DNA of 64,000 nt from Acidimicrobiales bacterium (GTDB lineage: Bacteria; Actinomycetota; Acidimicrobiia; Acidimicrobiales; Aldehydirespiratoraceae): positions 496,001-560,000 of the forward strand of contig JAQWMR010000016.1 in assembly GCA_029246685.1 (NCBI GenBank). Reading direction: 5' to 3'. Every line of letters starts with the position of its first letter. The first letter of the stretch is position 1. The notes beneath the pieces were generated by a model that had not been told where the DNA came from, searched no databases, and worked only from the letters and a program-made list of their open reading frames with translations. Below, piece after piece: positions 17,534 through 26,406 of this stretch. A program made the position numbers and the translations under genes.

Positions 17534-18229
17534 TCAGATCCCACCATCGAGCCCGAAGGCTGCGCCGACGTCCGCCTCGGCAACGAGTGCATCCGCGAAC
17601 GAGCGGCTCGCGTTGTCGGCGATCAGACCCCGCAGCGCGGTGACGAGCGCTGGGTCGCGATCGGCGATCGCCTGCGCGATTCCCGCGACATCGTCGTCAA
17701 ACGAGACTGCGCCGAGGAGCACGTCGACCAGCCCGATCCGGGCCCCTTCGTCGGCCTCGACCCAGCGGCCCGTCAGCATCATCTCGGTCGTGCGAGCCTC
17801 GCCGATCCGATCAGTGAGCAGCTTCGTCATCCCCCAGCGAGGAACGACGCCGAGCTTCGCGTGGGTGTCCGAGAAGCGAGCCGCCGGACTGGCGACGATG
17901 ATGTCGGCCGCCAGCGCCACCTCGAGGCCGCCGGTCACGCACATGCCGTCCACCGCGGCGATCACGGGGCAGTTCACCGCGGCGACCCCGACGGTCGGAT
18001 TGGTGTTCGGCACCTCGCCGTCGTGTTCCTGAAGCTCGCGGAGGTCAGCACCGGCGGAGAACACCTGGCCAGCTCCGGTGATCACCACACAGCGCACGTC
18101 GTCGTCGCCATTGCACCGGGCGCCCAGGTTCTCGAGGTAGTCGCGCATCTCGATCGTCATCGCATTGCGCTTGTCCGGGCGATCGAGGACCACCGTCAAC
18201 ACGCCGTCGGTCAGCTGCTCGCGGATCAT
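17534..18229 (-). CDS. Enoyl-CoA hydratase/isomerase family protein
   Basis: A 231-residue crotonase-fold enzyme. The oxyanion-hole segments are VFSAGADLREL and GMCVTGGLEVALAADIIVAS; the latter carries the conserved Gly-Gly. FSDTHAKLGVVPRWGMTKLL follows as in the family. Glu occupies the position after GG that often helps catalysis in hydratases (GGLE). It would act on a CoA ester in beta-oxidation or a related pathway. It is downstream of a TetR gene on the same strand, with 21 bases between them, suggesting co-regulation. Confidence 0.88.
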   Translation of the reverse strand: MIREQLTDGVLTVVLDRPDKRNAMTIEMRDYLENLGARCNGDDDVRCVVITGAGQVFSAGADLRELQEHDGEVPNTNPTVGVAAVNCPVIAAVDGMCVTGGLEVALAADIIVASPAARFSDTHAKLGVVPRWGMTKLLTDRIGEARTTEMMLTGRWVEADEGARIGLVDVLLGAVSFDDDVAGIAQAIADRDPALVTALRGLIADNASRSFADALVAEADVGAAFGLDGGI

Positions 18230-18250
18230 GCGCCGATCGTAAACCGATGC

Positions 18251-18862
18251 TCAGCGCAGAACAGAAATGAAGGCAGCGAGCTCCTCGTCGGTCGGCGCCG
18301 CCGCACACATCGCTTCGAGGTAGTAGGGCAGATAGGCCACGCGGACGTCCATGGGCTCGTCGGTACCGACGGCGTAGTAGCCGACCTGGCTGTGGTACAG
18401 CAGGCGGGCCCGGACGGTGCTGTCGTCCGGATCGAAGCCGTGGCCCGCGAACATCGCTGCAATCGCGTCGAGTCGACGGAGATCTGCATCGGCGACCCGA
18501 GTAGCGATCTCCACATCGCGGCGCCCCCAATCCCGCACCGCAAGGTCGAGTGTGGGGTCGAAGAGCGCCTCGTCCGCCCAACACTCAAAGACACCCAGGC
18601 ACGCGGCGACGATCGACGGCGTGCCCCGCTCACAGCGCTCGACAATCGACGCGGTGTTGCGGGCCCAGATCGCCAGAAGCTCGGCATGAAGTTCATCGAC
18701 GTCGGCGAAATACCAGTAAAAGCTCGACCGGGAGACGCTCAGGTCACCCGCGAGGTTGAGCACCCGCAGACCGTCGATGGGGGTCTCGCCGAGCGCGGAC
18801 CGCGCGGCCGCGACCCAGTCGTCGCGGGTGGCTTTGGTGTGCGGGCGGGGAAGGGTGGCCAT
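18251..18862 (-). CDS. TetR-family transcriptional regulator
   Basis: A 203-residue regulator with an N-terminal helix-turn-helix (LRVLNLAGDLSVSRSSFYWYFADVDEL) and a helical ligand domain with WGRRDVEIATRVADADLRRLDAI. It follows the MttB-like gene by three bases and precedes the enoyl-CoA hydratase gene, so the three probably form one transcript. It may be the factor binding the dyad at 21724-21741 upstream of this gene group. That link is inference. Confidence 0.85.
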   Translation of the reverse strand: MATLPRPHTKATRDDWVAAARSALGETPIDGLRVLNLAGDLSVSRSSFYWYFADVDELHAELLAIWARNTASIVERCERGTPSIVAACLGVFECWADEALFDPTLDLAVRDWGRRDVEIATRVADADLRRLDAIAAMFAGHGFDPDDSTVRARLLYHSQVGYYAVGTDEPMDVRVAYLPYYLEAMCAAAPTDEELAAFISVLR

Positions 18863-18865
18863 CGG

Positions 18866-20386
18866 TCAGTCCGGCGCGGCTCCACCCTCGCGGACCCGAC
18901 GTTCCACGAAGTCCTCGAGCGCGAGCTTCGCCTCGTCAGGGATCGGCGGCGGCTCGTAGCGAGCGAGTGTCTCGTCGCACACGCGCGTCGCTCGCACGTC
19001 GGCCGGTTCGCTCCCCTCCTCGGTCCACTGCTCGAAGTTCGCTCGGCTGAACACGATCGGCGCGTAGAACGCGGTCTCGAACCGTTCGAGGGTGTGCTCC
19101 GTTCCGAAGAAGTGACCGCCGGGACCGACATCGGTTATGGCGTCGAGGGCGAGCGCGGCGTCGTCCACCGCAATCGGTTTGAACATCTCCGCGATCATCT
19201 GGCACATCTCCACGTCCACGATGAACTTCTCGAAGCTGGCGGTGAGGCCGCCTTCCTGCCACCCGGCCGCATGCTGAATCCAGTTGGCGCCGCCGAAGAG
19301 CGCTCCGAACGTGTTCATCATCGTCTCGTAGCCACCTTGCGCGTCGACCGCGTTGGACGCACTCGAACCCGATGACCGCCACGGGATGTCGATGTGGCGG
19401 GCAAGCTGGCCGCTGGCGAACGCCCCCTTCACGGCCTCCGGTGTGCCGAACGCCGGCGAGCCGGACTTCATATCCACGTTCGACGTGAATGCGCCGTAGA
19501 GCACCGGAGCGCTGGGCTTCGCCAACTGGGCGAGCGTGATCGAGGCCAACGCTTCCATGTGTTGGAGGACAAGTGCGCCGGCAAGCGTCACTGGGGCCAT
19601 CGCGCCGGCCAGGGTGAACGGCGTCATGATGCAGGCTTGCCCGGTTCGGGCGAAGTCGATGATCGCCATGGCCATCGGGACATCGAGCTGGCGAGGCGAG
19701 TTGACGTTGATGTTCGTCCAGCATCGCGGCATCTCCGCAAACTCGTCGTCCGCCTCGATTCCGTGGCGAAGCTTCACCATCTCGAAGACGTCGCGGACCC
19801 GGTCGCGGCCGCGGGCATAGAGGAACGGCACCTTGTCCGTGAGCGTCAACGTGGCGAACCCGGAGCGCAGGTGCCGGTCGCTGATCGCGATGTCGCTTGG
19901 CTCGACACACGGCGAGGTCGAGGCGAGGACATCGAAGCTCTGGGTGAGGCGAAGGAAGTTCTCCTGGTCGGCAAGGGTGCCGTCGCGGCGACCGCCCCGG
20001 CGATCCGACGCGAACGGCGGACCGCCCACCGGCACAAGGGCGACGCTACGTCCACCGACGTGCACGGTGCGCTCCGCGTTGGCCGCATGGATCTCAAACG
20101 AGGCGGGACTCGACGCCACGGCGCTCGCCACACTCTCCGGGTCGAGCCGCACTATCATCTCGTCGTCGTTCACGGTGGCGCCGCCCGCTCGGTAGATCTC
20201 GCGAGCCTCGGGCAAGAGGACCCGAAGTCCCTCGTCCGCGAGGTAGCGCACGGCGGAGTCGTGGATGTGGGCGACGTGATCGTCGGACAGCACCCGCATG
20301 GGCTCGAACGGGTTCTCGAGCCGGCGATGATGCTCGGTCGACACCGGCGCCCGTCCGCGCTTCGCCCGCGGGCGTCGCCCGCTCAC
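18866..20386 (-). CDS. MttB-like (trimethylamine methyltransferase superfamily) corrinoid methyltransferase, non-pyrrolysine
   Basis: A 506-residue protein of the MttB superfamily, which moves a methyl group from a quaternary or tertiary amine to a corrinoid protein. Typical segments are VRYLADEGLRVLLPEAREIYRAGGATV, VALVPVGGPPFASD, GQACIMTPFTLAGAMAPVTLAGAL and GGANWIQHAAGWQEGGLTASFEKFIVD. It reads through without an in-frame UAG, so it belongs to the pyrrolysine-free branch that includes glycine betaine methyltransferases. It is followed by TetR and enoyl-CoA hydratase genes and preceded by FAD amine dehydrogenase genes. No corrinoid protein gene is visible in the window. Confidence 0.88.
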   Translation of the reverse strand: MSGRRPRAKRGRAPVSTEHHRRLENPFEPMRVLSDDHVAHIHDSAVRYLADEGLRVLLPEAREIYRAGGATVNDDEMIVRLDPESVASAVASSPASFEIHAANAERTVHVGGRSVALVPVGGPPFASDRRGGRRDGTLADQENFLRLTQSFDVLASTSPCVEPSDIAISDRHLRSGFATLTLTDKVPFLYARGRDRVRDVFEMVKLRHGIEADDEFAEMPRCWTNINVNSPRQLDVPMAMAIIDFARTGQACIMTPFTLAGAMAPVTLAGALVLQHMEALASITLAQLAKPSAPVLYGAFTSNVDMKSGSPAFGTPEAVKGAFASGQLARHIDIPWRSSGSSASNAVDAQGGYETMMNTFGALFGGANWIQHAAGWQEGGLTASFEKFIVDVEMCQMIAEMFKPIAVDDAALALDAITDVGPGGHFFGTEHTLERFETAFYAPIVFSRANFEQWTEEGSEPADVRATRVCDETLARYEPPPIPDEAKLALEDFVERRVREGGAAPD

Positions 20387-20396
20387 GGCCGGAGCC

Positions 20397-21704
20397 TCAC
20401 CCGTGCACCGACATCGACGACTCGGTGTTGATCTCGCGGTTGCGGCTGTAAGCGGCCATGTCGAACGAGCGACCGGTGTAGCGACCGACGACCTGCACGG
20501 GATCGGCGTCGTGGTCGTGCCCGCCTTCGACCGCTTCGATCAGCTCAGCCATCGCGTGCGCGGCGACACCGGCGTTCTTGTACTGGTTCCCGCTGGTCCC
20601 GATGGCAACGTAGAAGCCGTCCAGGTCCGTCCGGTCGTAGATGGGCAGCCAGTCATCGCTCACGTCGTAGAGATCGACGATGCCCTTGCGCTCGTGGGGC
20701 ATCCCGAGCTGCGGCATGCGCCGGCTCGCCCGCAGCACCTGGGCGTTCCACTGCTCCTCCGTGAGGCTGGTGTTGTAGTCGTCCGGGTCGACGAACTCAC
20801 GTGGATCGCACTCCGGGTCGCCACTGCCGATGAGCACGTGATTGCCCACCTCGGGCCGGAAGTAGATCCCGAGGTCGTTGTCGGCTGCCACCACGCCAGC
20901 GGTCATGAAGTCCACACCTTCCGGCGCGGGAACGTGATGCACCTCGTGGCGCAGCGCCGCGGTCTTGATGTTCATCGCGTCGTAGACACCGGCCATCCGA
21001 TTGATCACCGCGCTGTGAGGGCCGGCGACGTTCACCACGACCGGAGCATCGATCGACCGACCGTCCGCGAGCTGCACACCGCTCACCACGCCATCAGCCT
21101 GGTTGATCTCCACGACCTCGGCACCGAACAGGAACGAACCGCCCAACGCCTCGGCGCCGCGTTGCAGATTGTGGCAGGAGAGCTGCGGGTCGGAGACGTA
21201 CCCAGCCTGGCCCGTGAAGATCGCGCCGGTGATCGAGCCGATGGCGTCCTTCCAGAACGCCGGATCGTCCGGCCGGGTCGGCGGGCCGTAGAGGCCGAGG
21301 TCGAAGTACGGGAACCGCTCAGCGAGCTCGTCGAGGTCGAGTGTCTCGAAGGGAATGTCGAGCTGCTCCCAGAGCGACTTCACTCGGTGGGCGTGCCCGT
21401 CATCGTCGGTCATGAGGACGAGCTGGCCGACCTCGTGGTAGTCGATCAGTCCGAGCTCGTCCTCGGCGCCGATGTGGTTGGTCCAGTCCAGCCAGTACTG
21501 GGCGCCCTCCCACGAGAAGTTCACGCCGGCCGCGGTCGAATAGCTGAAGCGGACGATCGCACACGAGTTGATCGTGGAACCGGCACCGGCCGCGCTCGCC
21601 TTGTCCACATTGATGGTGCGATGGCCGCGGCGGGACAGCTCGAGCGCAAGCCCGCACCCGATCACACCCGCGCCGATGATGACGATGTCTGCCTCTTCGC
21701 TCAT
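20397..21704 (-). CDS. FAD-dependent amine dehydrogenase/oxidase (sarcosine oxidase beta-like, DAO family)
   Basis: A 435-residue flavoprotein. The dinucleotide-binding motif is ADIVIIGAGVIGCGLALELSRRG, followed by a His/Arg-rich catalytic region typical of the DAO fold (LRHEVHHVPAPEG) and a C-terminal FAD contact (GFYVAIGTSGNQYKNAGVAAHAMAELI). It likely demethylates an N-methyl amino acid such as sarcosine or dimethylglycine. It is divergent from a DMGDH-like gene over a perfect dyad and upstream of the MttB-like gene, fitting a methylated-amine catabolic cluster. Confidence 0.85.
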   Translation of the reverse strand: MSEEADIVIIGAGVIGCGLALELSRRGHRTINVDKASAAGAGSTINSCAIVRFSYSTAAGVNFSWEGAQYWLDWTNHIGAEDELGLIDYHEVGQLVLMTDDDGHAHRVKSLWEQLDIPFETLDLDELAERFPYFDLGLYGPPTRPDDPAFWKDAIGSITGAIFTGQAGYVSDPQLSCHNLQRGAEALGGSFLFGAEVVEINQADGVVSGVQLADGRSIDAPVVVNVAGPHSAVINRMAGVYDAMNIKTAALRHEVHHVPAPEGVDFMTAGVVAADNDLGIYFRPEVGNHVLIGSGDPECDPREFVDPDDYNTSLTEEQWNAQVLRASRRMPQLGMPHERKGIVDLYDVSDDWLPIYDRTDLDGFYVAIGTSGNQYKNAGVAAHAMAELIEAVEGGHDHDADPVQVVGRYTGRSFDMAAYSRNREINTESSMSVHG

Positions 21705-21723
21705 GCGCGAACGCTACCCACTT

Positions 21724-21741
21724 CTGGACACTTGTGTCCAG
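21724..21741. promoter_or_regulatory. Perfect dyad operator between divergent FAD dehydrogenase genes
   Basis: CTGGACACTTGTGTCCAG: two 8-base arms that are exact reverse complements, with a TT spacer, centred in the 62-base gap between the divergent FAD genes. Its size and symmetry fit a TetR/GntR-type homodimer. It shares TGGACA arms with the site at 7364-7389. The nearest regulator gene is the TetR at 18251-18862. Confidence 0.6.
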
Positions 21742-21766
21742 GATTGCCACGGGCCAGAATCGCCCG

Positions 21767-24202
21767 GTGTCTGAAGCCAACATCGTCGTCATCGGCGCCG
21801 GGATCATCGGGGCGAGCGTGGCGTACCACCTCGCCGACATGGGCGTGGACGGTGTTGTGGTCGTGGACAAGGGCGACCTCGACGAGAACGACGGGTCGAC
21901 CTCTCACGCGCCCGGCGGCCTTCGGACACTGACCGGGTCGAACTTCTTCACCACGCTCGGGCGAGCGAGCCGCGACCTGTACGACGCGCTGCCACTCGCC
22001 GAGCCCGGCGTCGATCAGTTCTACCGGGTCGGCATGATCGAGATCGCCAACACGCCCGAGCGGGTGGCGGCTCACCAACGCCTGGCCGACATCGGGCTGA
22101 GCCAGGGCATCGAGGCGACGATGGTCTCGCCCCGGGAGATCGCCGACATGCTCCCGCTGGTCGACACCGCGACTATCGCCGGCGGCATCACCATCCCGTC
22201 GTCCGGCGTGGTCAACACGAGCCTGCTCGCGACGTCGATGCGCCAGGTCGCCGAGGCAACCGGACGGGCTCGCTTCGTCGGCCACTGCGCGGTGTCCGAC
22301 ATCGAGGTGACCGATGGACGCATCACTGCGGTCATCACCGACGGCGACGAAGGTCGCATCACCTGCAACCAGGCGATCGTGTGCACGAACATCTGGGCCC
22401 CGCTCCTCGCGGAGAAGACGGGCACCCCGATGCCACTCTTTCCGGGCGAGCACCAGTACATCTACACCTCACCCGTGCCCGCGCTCGAGGATCTAGCGGC
22501 GGCTGAGGTCGCCATGCCGGTCACGGCGTTCGACGACCTCTCTATCTACTTCCGCCAGCACGGCGACCACATCGGGATCGGCAGCTACGACCACCCGGCT
22601 CGGCTGGTCGATCCCCGGAATCTGCCTCCCACCGCCAAGCTGCCGTTTACGCCGGACGACTTCGCCGGCGCCTGGACGAAGATGCGCCACCACATGCCGG
22701 CGCTCGAGGAGTCCGAGATCGCCGAGGGGTTCAACGGCATGTTCTCGTTCACCGTCGACGGCCACCCGATCATGGGCGAGACGAACGTCAAGGGCCTCTG
22801 GGCATCGATCGGCGCCTGGCTCTCATTTGCCAGCGAGGTCGGCGCGGTGATGGCCCGCTGGATGACGACCGGCGACCCGGGGATGGACGTCACCCCGGCC
22901 CACATCGATCGCTTCCATCCCCATCAGACCAACCACGAGTTCGTCAGCCGCCAGGCCAGATACTTCTACGAGATCGGATTCGAGGATCTTCATCCGAGCG
23001 CCGTTGCGTCATCGGTGCGGGACCTGCGACACGCGCCGTACCACCAGCGCCTCGTGGATCTCGGCGCCGAGTTCGTGCCGATCGCCGGCCAGGAGACGCC
23101 GCTCTTCTACGCGGCCAACGAACCGCTCGTCGCCAAGCACCGCGACGCCATTCCCGAACGCACCGGCTACGACGCCACGGGCTGGAGCCCGATCATGGGA
23201 GCCGAGCATCTCGAGCTACGAGCCAACGTGGGCCTCGTGGACTGGTCCGCCGGCATCGGCCCGATCGAGGTCTCGGGGCCCGGCGCGCTCGATCATCTGC
23301 AGTGGCTCTGCACGGCCGACATGGACATCGCCATCGGCGGAGTCGTCTACACGCTCACGCTCACCCCCTCCGGCGGCGTGGCCCGTGATCTCACGGTGAC
23401 CCGGGTCGACGAGCAGACCTGGTGGATCCTCACCGGCAAGGGAAACCTGCCGGCCGAGATCGCCCACTTCCGCTCCGTGGCGCCCGACGACGACACCGTC
23501 ATGTATCGCGACCGAAGCGAGGAGCTGATCCCGATCGGCCTTTGGGGACCGAACGCGCGGGCGGTACTCCAATCGGTGACCGAGGTGGACTGCTCGAACG
23601 AAGCGTTTCCTTGGTACACCGCGCAGCAGATCGGCATCGGCCGGGCGCCGGTGACTGCCGTGCGAATCTCCTACCTCGGTGAACTCGGCTGGGAGCTCTA
23701 CGTCGCGCCGTCGCTCGCGCTGCACGTGTGGGACACCCTCTGGGACGCGGGGCGGCCGTACGACATGCCCGCGGTCGGTGCCCAGACCGTCCTCTCGACT
23801 CGCATCGAGAAGGACTATCGGCTGTGGGGATCCGACGTCACCCCCGATCAGACCCCCGCCGAGTGTGGGCTCACGTCGACCATGGACAAAGGGAAGGACT
23901 TCCTCGGCAAGGAGGCCGCCCTCGCCGCGCCGATCCGCACGCGGGTCGTCACCCTTCGTTTCGATCACGACGACTCGATCGTCTACGGCTGGGAGCCCGT
24001 GATGATCGGCGACGACGTCATCGGCAGGATCGCCGGCGGCGAATACGGCTACAACGTGGGGGCATTCCTGGCCCACGCCGTGGTCGACGCCGACCGCGCC
24101 ACCCCTGGCACCCAGGTAGAGGTGATCCGTACGGGCGTGCGCTACTCAGCGGCGATCGTCGCCGGCCCGCAGTTCGACCCCGAGTCCGCCCGCCTAAAAT
24201 AG
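21767..24202 (+). CDS. Dimethylglycine/sarcosine dehydrogenase-like (FAD domain + GcvT domain)
   Basis: An 811-residue two-domain enzyme. The N-terminal DAO-type FAD domain (VVIGAGIIGASVAYHLADMG; His in GSTSHAPGGLRTL, the usual covalent-FAD region) is followed by a folate-binding GcvT domain (VGLVDWSAGIGPIEVSGPGALDHLQ; YLGELGWELYVAP; KDFLGKEAAL). This layout oxidatively removes a methyl group and passes it to tetrahydrofolate. GTG 21767 is preferred over GTG 21734 because the upper start lies inside the operator dyad and the lower one gives VSEANIVVIGAG. It is divergent from the other FAD gene. Confidence 0.9.
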   Translation: MSEANIVVIGAGIIGASVAYHLADMGVDGVVVVDKGDLDENDGSTSHAPGGLRTLTGSNFFTTLGRASRDLYDALPLAEPGVDQFYRVGMIEIANTPERVAAHQRLADIGLSQGIEATMVSPREIADMLPLVDTATIAGGITIPSSGVVNTSLLATSMRQVAEATGRARFVGHCAVSDIEVTDGRITAVITDGDEGRITCNQAIVCTNIWAPLLAEKTGTPMPLFPGEHQYIYTSPVPALEDLAAAEVAMPVTAFDDLSIYFRQHGDHIGIGSYDHPARLVDPRNLPPTAKLPFTPDDFAGAWTKMRHHMPALEESEIAEGFNGMFSFTVDGHPIMGETNVKGLWASIGAWLSFASEVGAVMARWMTTGDPGMDVTPAHIDRFHPHQTNHEFVSRQARYFYEIGFEDLHPSAVASSVRDLRHAPYHQRLVDLGAEFVPIAGQETPLFYAANEPLVAKHRDAIPERTGYDATGWSPIMGAEHLELRANVGLVDWSAGIGPIEVSGPGALDHLQWLCTADMDIAIGGVVYTLTLTPSGGVARDLTVTRVDEQTWWILTGKGNLPAEIAHFRSVAPDDDTVMYRDRSEELIPIGLWGPNARAVLQSVTEVDCSNEAFPWYTAQQIGIGRAPVTAVRISYLGELGWELYVAPSLALHVWDTLWDAGRPYDMPAVGAQTVLSTRIEKDYRLWGSDVTPDQTPAECGLTSTMDKGKDFLGKEAALAAPIRTRVVTLRFDHDDSIVYGWEPVMIGDDVIGRIAGGEYGYNVGAFLAHAVVDADRATPGTQVEVIRTGVRYSAAIVAGPQFDPESARLK

Positions 24203-24224
24203 GCGACGGCGGATCGCCATGCGA

Positions 24225-25061
24225 CTAGCGGCCTTCGAAGTTCGGGTCGCGCTTCTCCGAAAACGCGCGAAGCCCCTCGCGGAAGTCGCCCGTCCTCGAC
24301 GACAGCTCCAGAGCCATGCTCTCGGTCTCCAAGGCATCGTCGAGCGTGCCGGAAAGGGCACGCTCGATGCCCCGCTTCGTGAGACCGATGGCGACGGTGG
24401 CGCCACCACGCAACTCCTCGACGAGCTCCGCGACCGTCGCGTCGAGATCGTCGTCGGGGACGGCGCGGTGGATCATTCCCCACTCAGCCGCGTCGCTGCC
24501 GCCGATCGGGCGACCGAGCATGAGGAGCTCCTTCGCTCGAGCGATCCCGACCAGGCGGGGTATCAACCAGGTCGCACCGCTGTCGGGTGTGAACCCTCGA
24601 CGAACGAACGGGAGCCAGAGCGAGCTGGACTCCGTGGCGACGGTGAAGTCCGCAGCCAGCGCGATCTGACAACCCAACCCGGCAGCCCATCCGCGGACGG
24701 CGCACAGGACCGGAAGTTGGACCTCCCGCAGCAGCGAGATGAGCCGGTGCGCCTGCAGTGGTGTGCGGCGCTGAATGCTCCCGGTTCGAGGCTTCGGTTC
24801 ACCCTCGCGGTTGACCGCCACCCAATCAGCCCCCGAGCAGAAGTTCTCGCCGTTGCTACGAATGAGGACCGCTCGAAGCGAGTCGTCGGTCGCTGCCGCC
24901 TCGAGCGCATTCACCATCCTCAGCTGGTCGACCGGGCGAAGCGAACCCATCCGGTCGGGTCGGTCGATCACGATCTCGAGCAGACCATCTTCGACAGAGA
25001 CGACGACCTCGGCCCCGTTCTCGTCCCCGTCGTCCCCGTCTTGGTCCATTTCATCGCCCAT
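24225..25061 (-). CDS. Enoyl-CoA hydratase/isomerase family protein
   Basis: A crotonase-fold enzyme of 278 residues from ATG 25061. Core motifs: NFCSGADWVAV and VRGWAAGLGCQIALAADFTVAT (oxyanion hole), RGFTPDSGATWLIPRLVG, and C-terminal REGLRAFSEKRDPNFEGR. The N-terminus begins with an unusual Asp/Glu-rich stretch (GDEMDQDGDDGDENG), so a start further downstream is possible. It is convergent with the DMGDH-like gene, with 22 bases between them. Confidence 0.85.
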   Translation of the reverse strand: MGDEMDQDGDDGDENGAEVVVSVEDGLLEIVIDRPDRMGSLRPVDQLRMVNALEAAATDDSLRAVLIRSNGENFCSGADWVAVNREGEPKPRTGSIQRRTPLQAHRLISLLREVQLPVLCAVRGWAAGLGCQIALAADFTVATESSSLWLPFVRRGFTPDSGATWLIPRLVGIARAKELLMLGRPIGGSDAAEWGMIHRAVPDDDLDATVAELVEELRGGATVAIGLTKRGIERALSGTLDDALETESMALELSSRTGDFREGLRAFSEKRDPNFEGR

Positions 25062-25344
25062 GGGGAGCGATTCGATCACATCTGCTGCCCTGGCTCCACT
25101 ACTCGACCCAACGAGATCGAGAGGCAAACCAGAGCACCATCACGACGGCGTCGAGTAGGCCCAGACGAGCGATGTCAGCAGCCGCGGCAGTGATCAGCTG
25201 GCGAGCACGCCGGCCAGCACTATCCCTCGGGCAGTCCACGCCACGGTCCTGACCCAGTTGCTCACGATCAACGTTGCTGGCAGAACCATTTGGCCGCCAC
25301 GCTTAGACACCCCGGTAGACCGACACCTTGGCATGAAAACTACA

Positions 25345-25375
25345 AAGGCCCGGAAACACTGAGTTTCCGGGCCTT
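25345..25375 (-). terminator. Strong hairpin terminator of the initiator tRNA gene
   Basis: Perfect 13-base stem AAGGCCCGGAAAC / GTTTCCGGGCCTT with a 5-base loop, 5 bases beyond the tRNA 3' end. On the minus strand it is followed by TTTGTAGTTTT, consistent with Rho-independent termination of the tRNA transcript. Confidence 0.85.
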
Positions 25376-25380
25376 CTCGT

Positions 25381-25457
<77 letters not shown>

Positions 25458-25600
25458 ACTGAGGAAGCTACCGGCCGGGCGGCATTCCGACAACCTGCCG
25501 GACGTCCCCGCGGGGACGTTTTGCGCTCCGGAGACTGTCATACCCCATCAGTAGTTTTGACTGAAACGACAACGAAAACGACGCACGAAGAGACACGGTC

Positions 25601-26317
25601 ATGACCGACATCCCACTCGAACGGTTGGAGACGGAGATCAGGTCGTCGGCGGGCAACATCGCGGCCGCGACGGCGCAGTTGCTGGGGTGGATCGCCGAGT
25701 ACGACCGCCGCGAAGGTTGGGCCCAGTGGGGCGCCCGTTCGTGCGCGGAATGGATGTCGTGGAAGTGCGGTGAGTCGCTCCACACCGCCAGGGAGAAAGT
25801 ACGGGTGGCCCGCGTGCTCGCCGAGCTGCCGGCTACGGCCGCGGCGTTCGCTGCTTGTGAGCTGTCCTACAGCAAGGTCCGTGCGATCACTCGGGTTGCG
25901 ACGCCGGCCGACGATCAGGACTAGCTCGTGCAGGCCCGCGACGCAACCGGCGCCGAGCTCGACCGGCTCGTTGCGGCCGTCGCCGGCTCGCTCGAGGAAG
26001 ACGATCCTCGCTCGGCGTTCGAGCGGCGGCGTTGTGTTCGTTCAGACGGGAACGGCGGAACCAGCCGTTTGAAGGTCGACATGCCGACCGACATGGTCGC
26101 CACGATCGTGGCCGCGGTAGAGGTGGTCGCGACACAGATGGTCGATGAAGCGGTATCAGGGTCCGATCGGCCCCGGCGTGAAGTGATCGCCGAGCGAGGC
26201 GGACTCGGGGCCATCCGAGAACTGCTCGATGATCTTGATCCGACCCGCGGACACGCTCAGTCGATGTTCGACTCGCTCGAGGCCCTTGCGAAGTTGCTCG
26301 GCCCATTCCTGCGATAA
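25601..26317 (+). pseudogene. DUF222 (REP13E12-type HNH) gene, interrupted and 3'-truncated
   Basis: The frame from ATG 25601 encodes a DUF222 N-terminus (AATAQLLGWIAEYDRREGWAQWGARSCAEWMSWKCG, ELSYSKVRAITRVATPADDQD). It stops at TAG 25922-25924 and then continues in the same frame with family sequence (RRRCVRSDGNGG, LKVDMPTDMVATIVAAVEVV). The homology ends near 26190 and the HNH nuclease domain is absent. DUF222-HNH genes form multicopy families in actinobacteria. This copy is dead. It lies directly upstream of the tRNA, on the opposite strand. Confidence 0.85.
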
Positions 26318-26406
26318 GTGCCCGACTCGTCGGACGTGCCGACCAGCAACGCGGAATTGACACTTACGGTCAAGGCCGCCGCCGATCACAATTGTAGATT
26401 CGAGGC

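Noticed and set aside
14609..19375. Very long open frames on the plus strand opposite the DUF808, two-repeat and MttB/TetR/hydratase genes
   Set aside because: They are antisense to well-supported families, show Arg/Asp/His-rich low-complexity composition typical of GC-rich antisense frames, and match no motif.
25128..25344. Possible small gene or RNA between the hydratase gene and the tRNA terminator
   Set aside because: I found no ribosome binding site, conserved open frame or hairpin other than the tRNA terminator.
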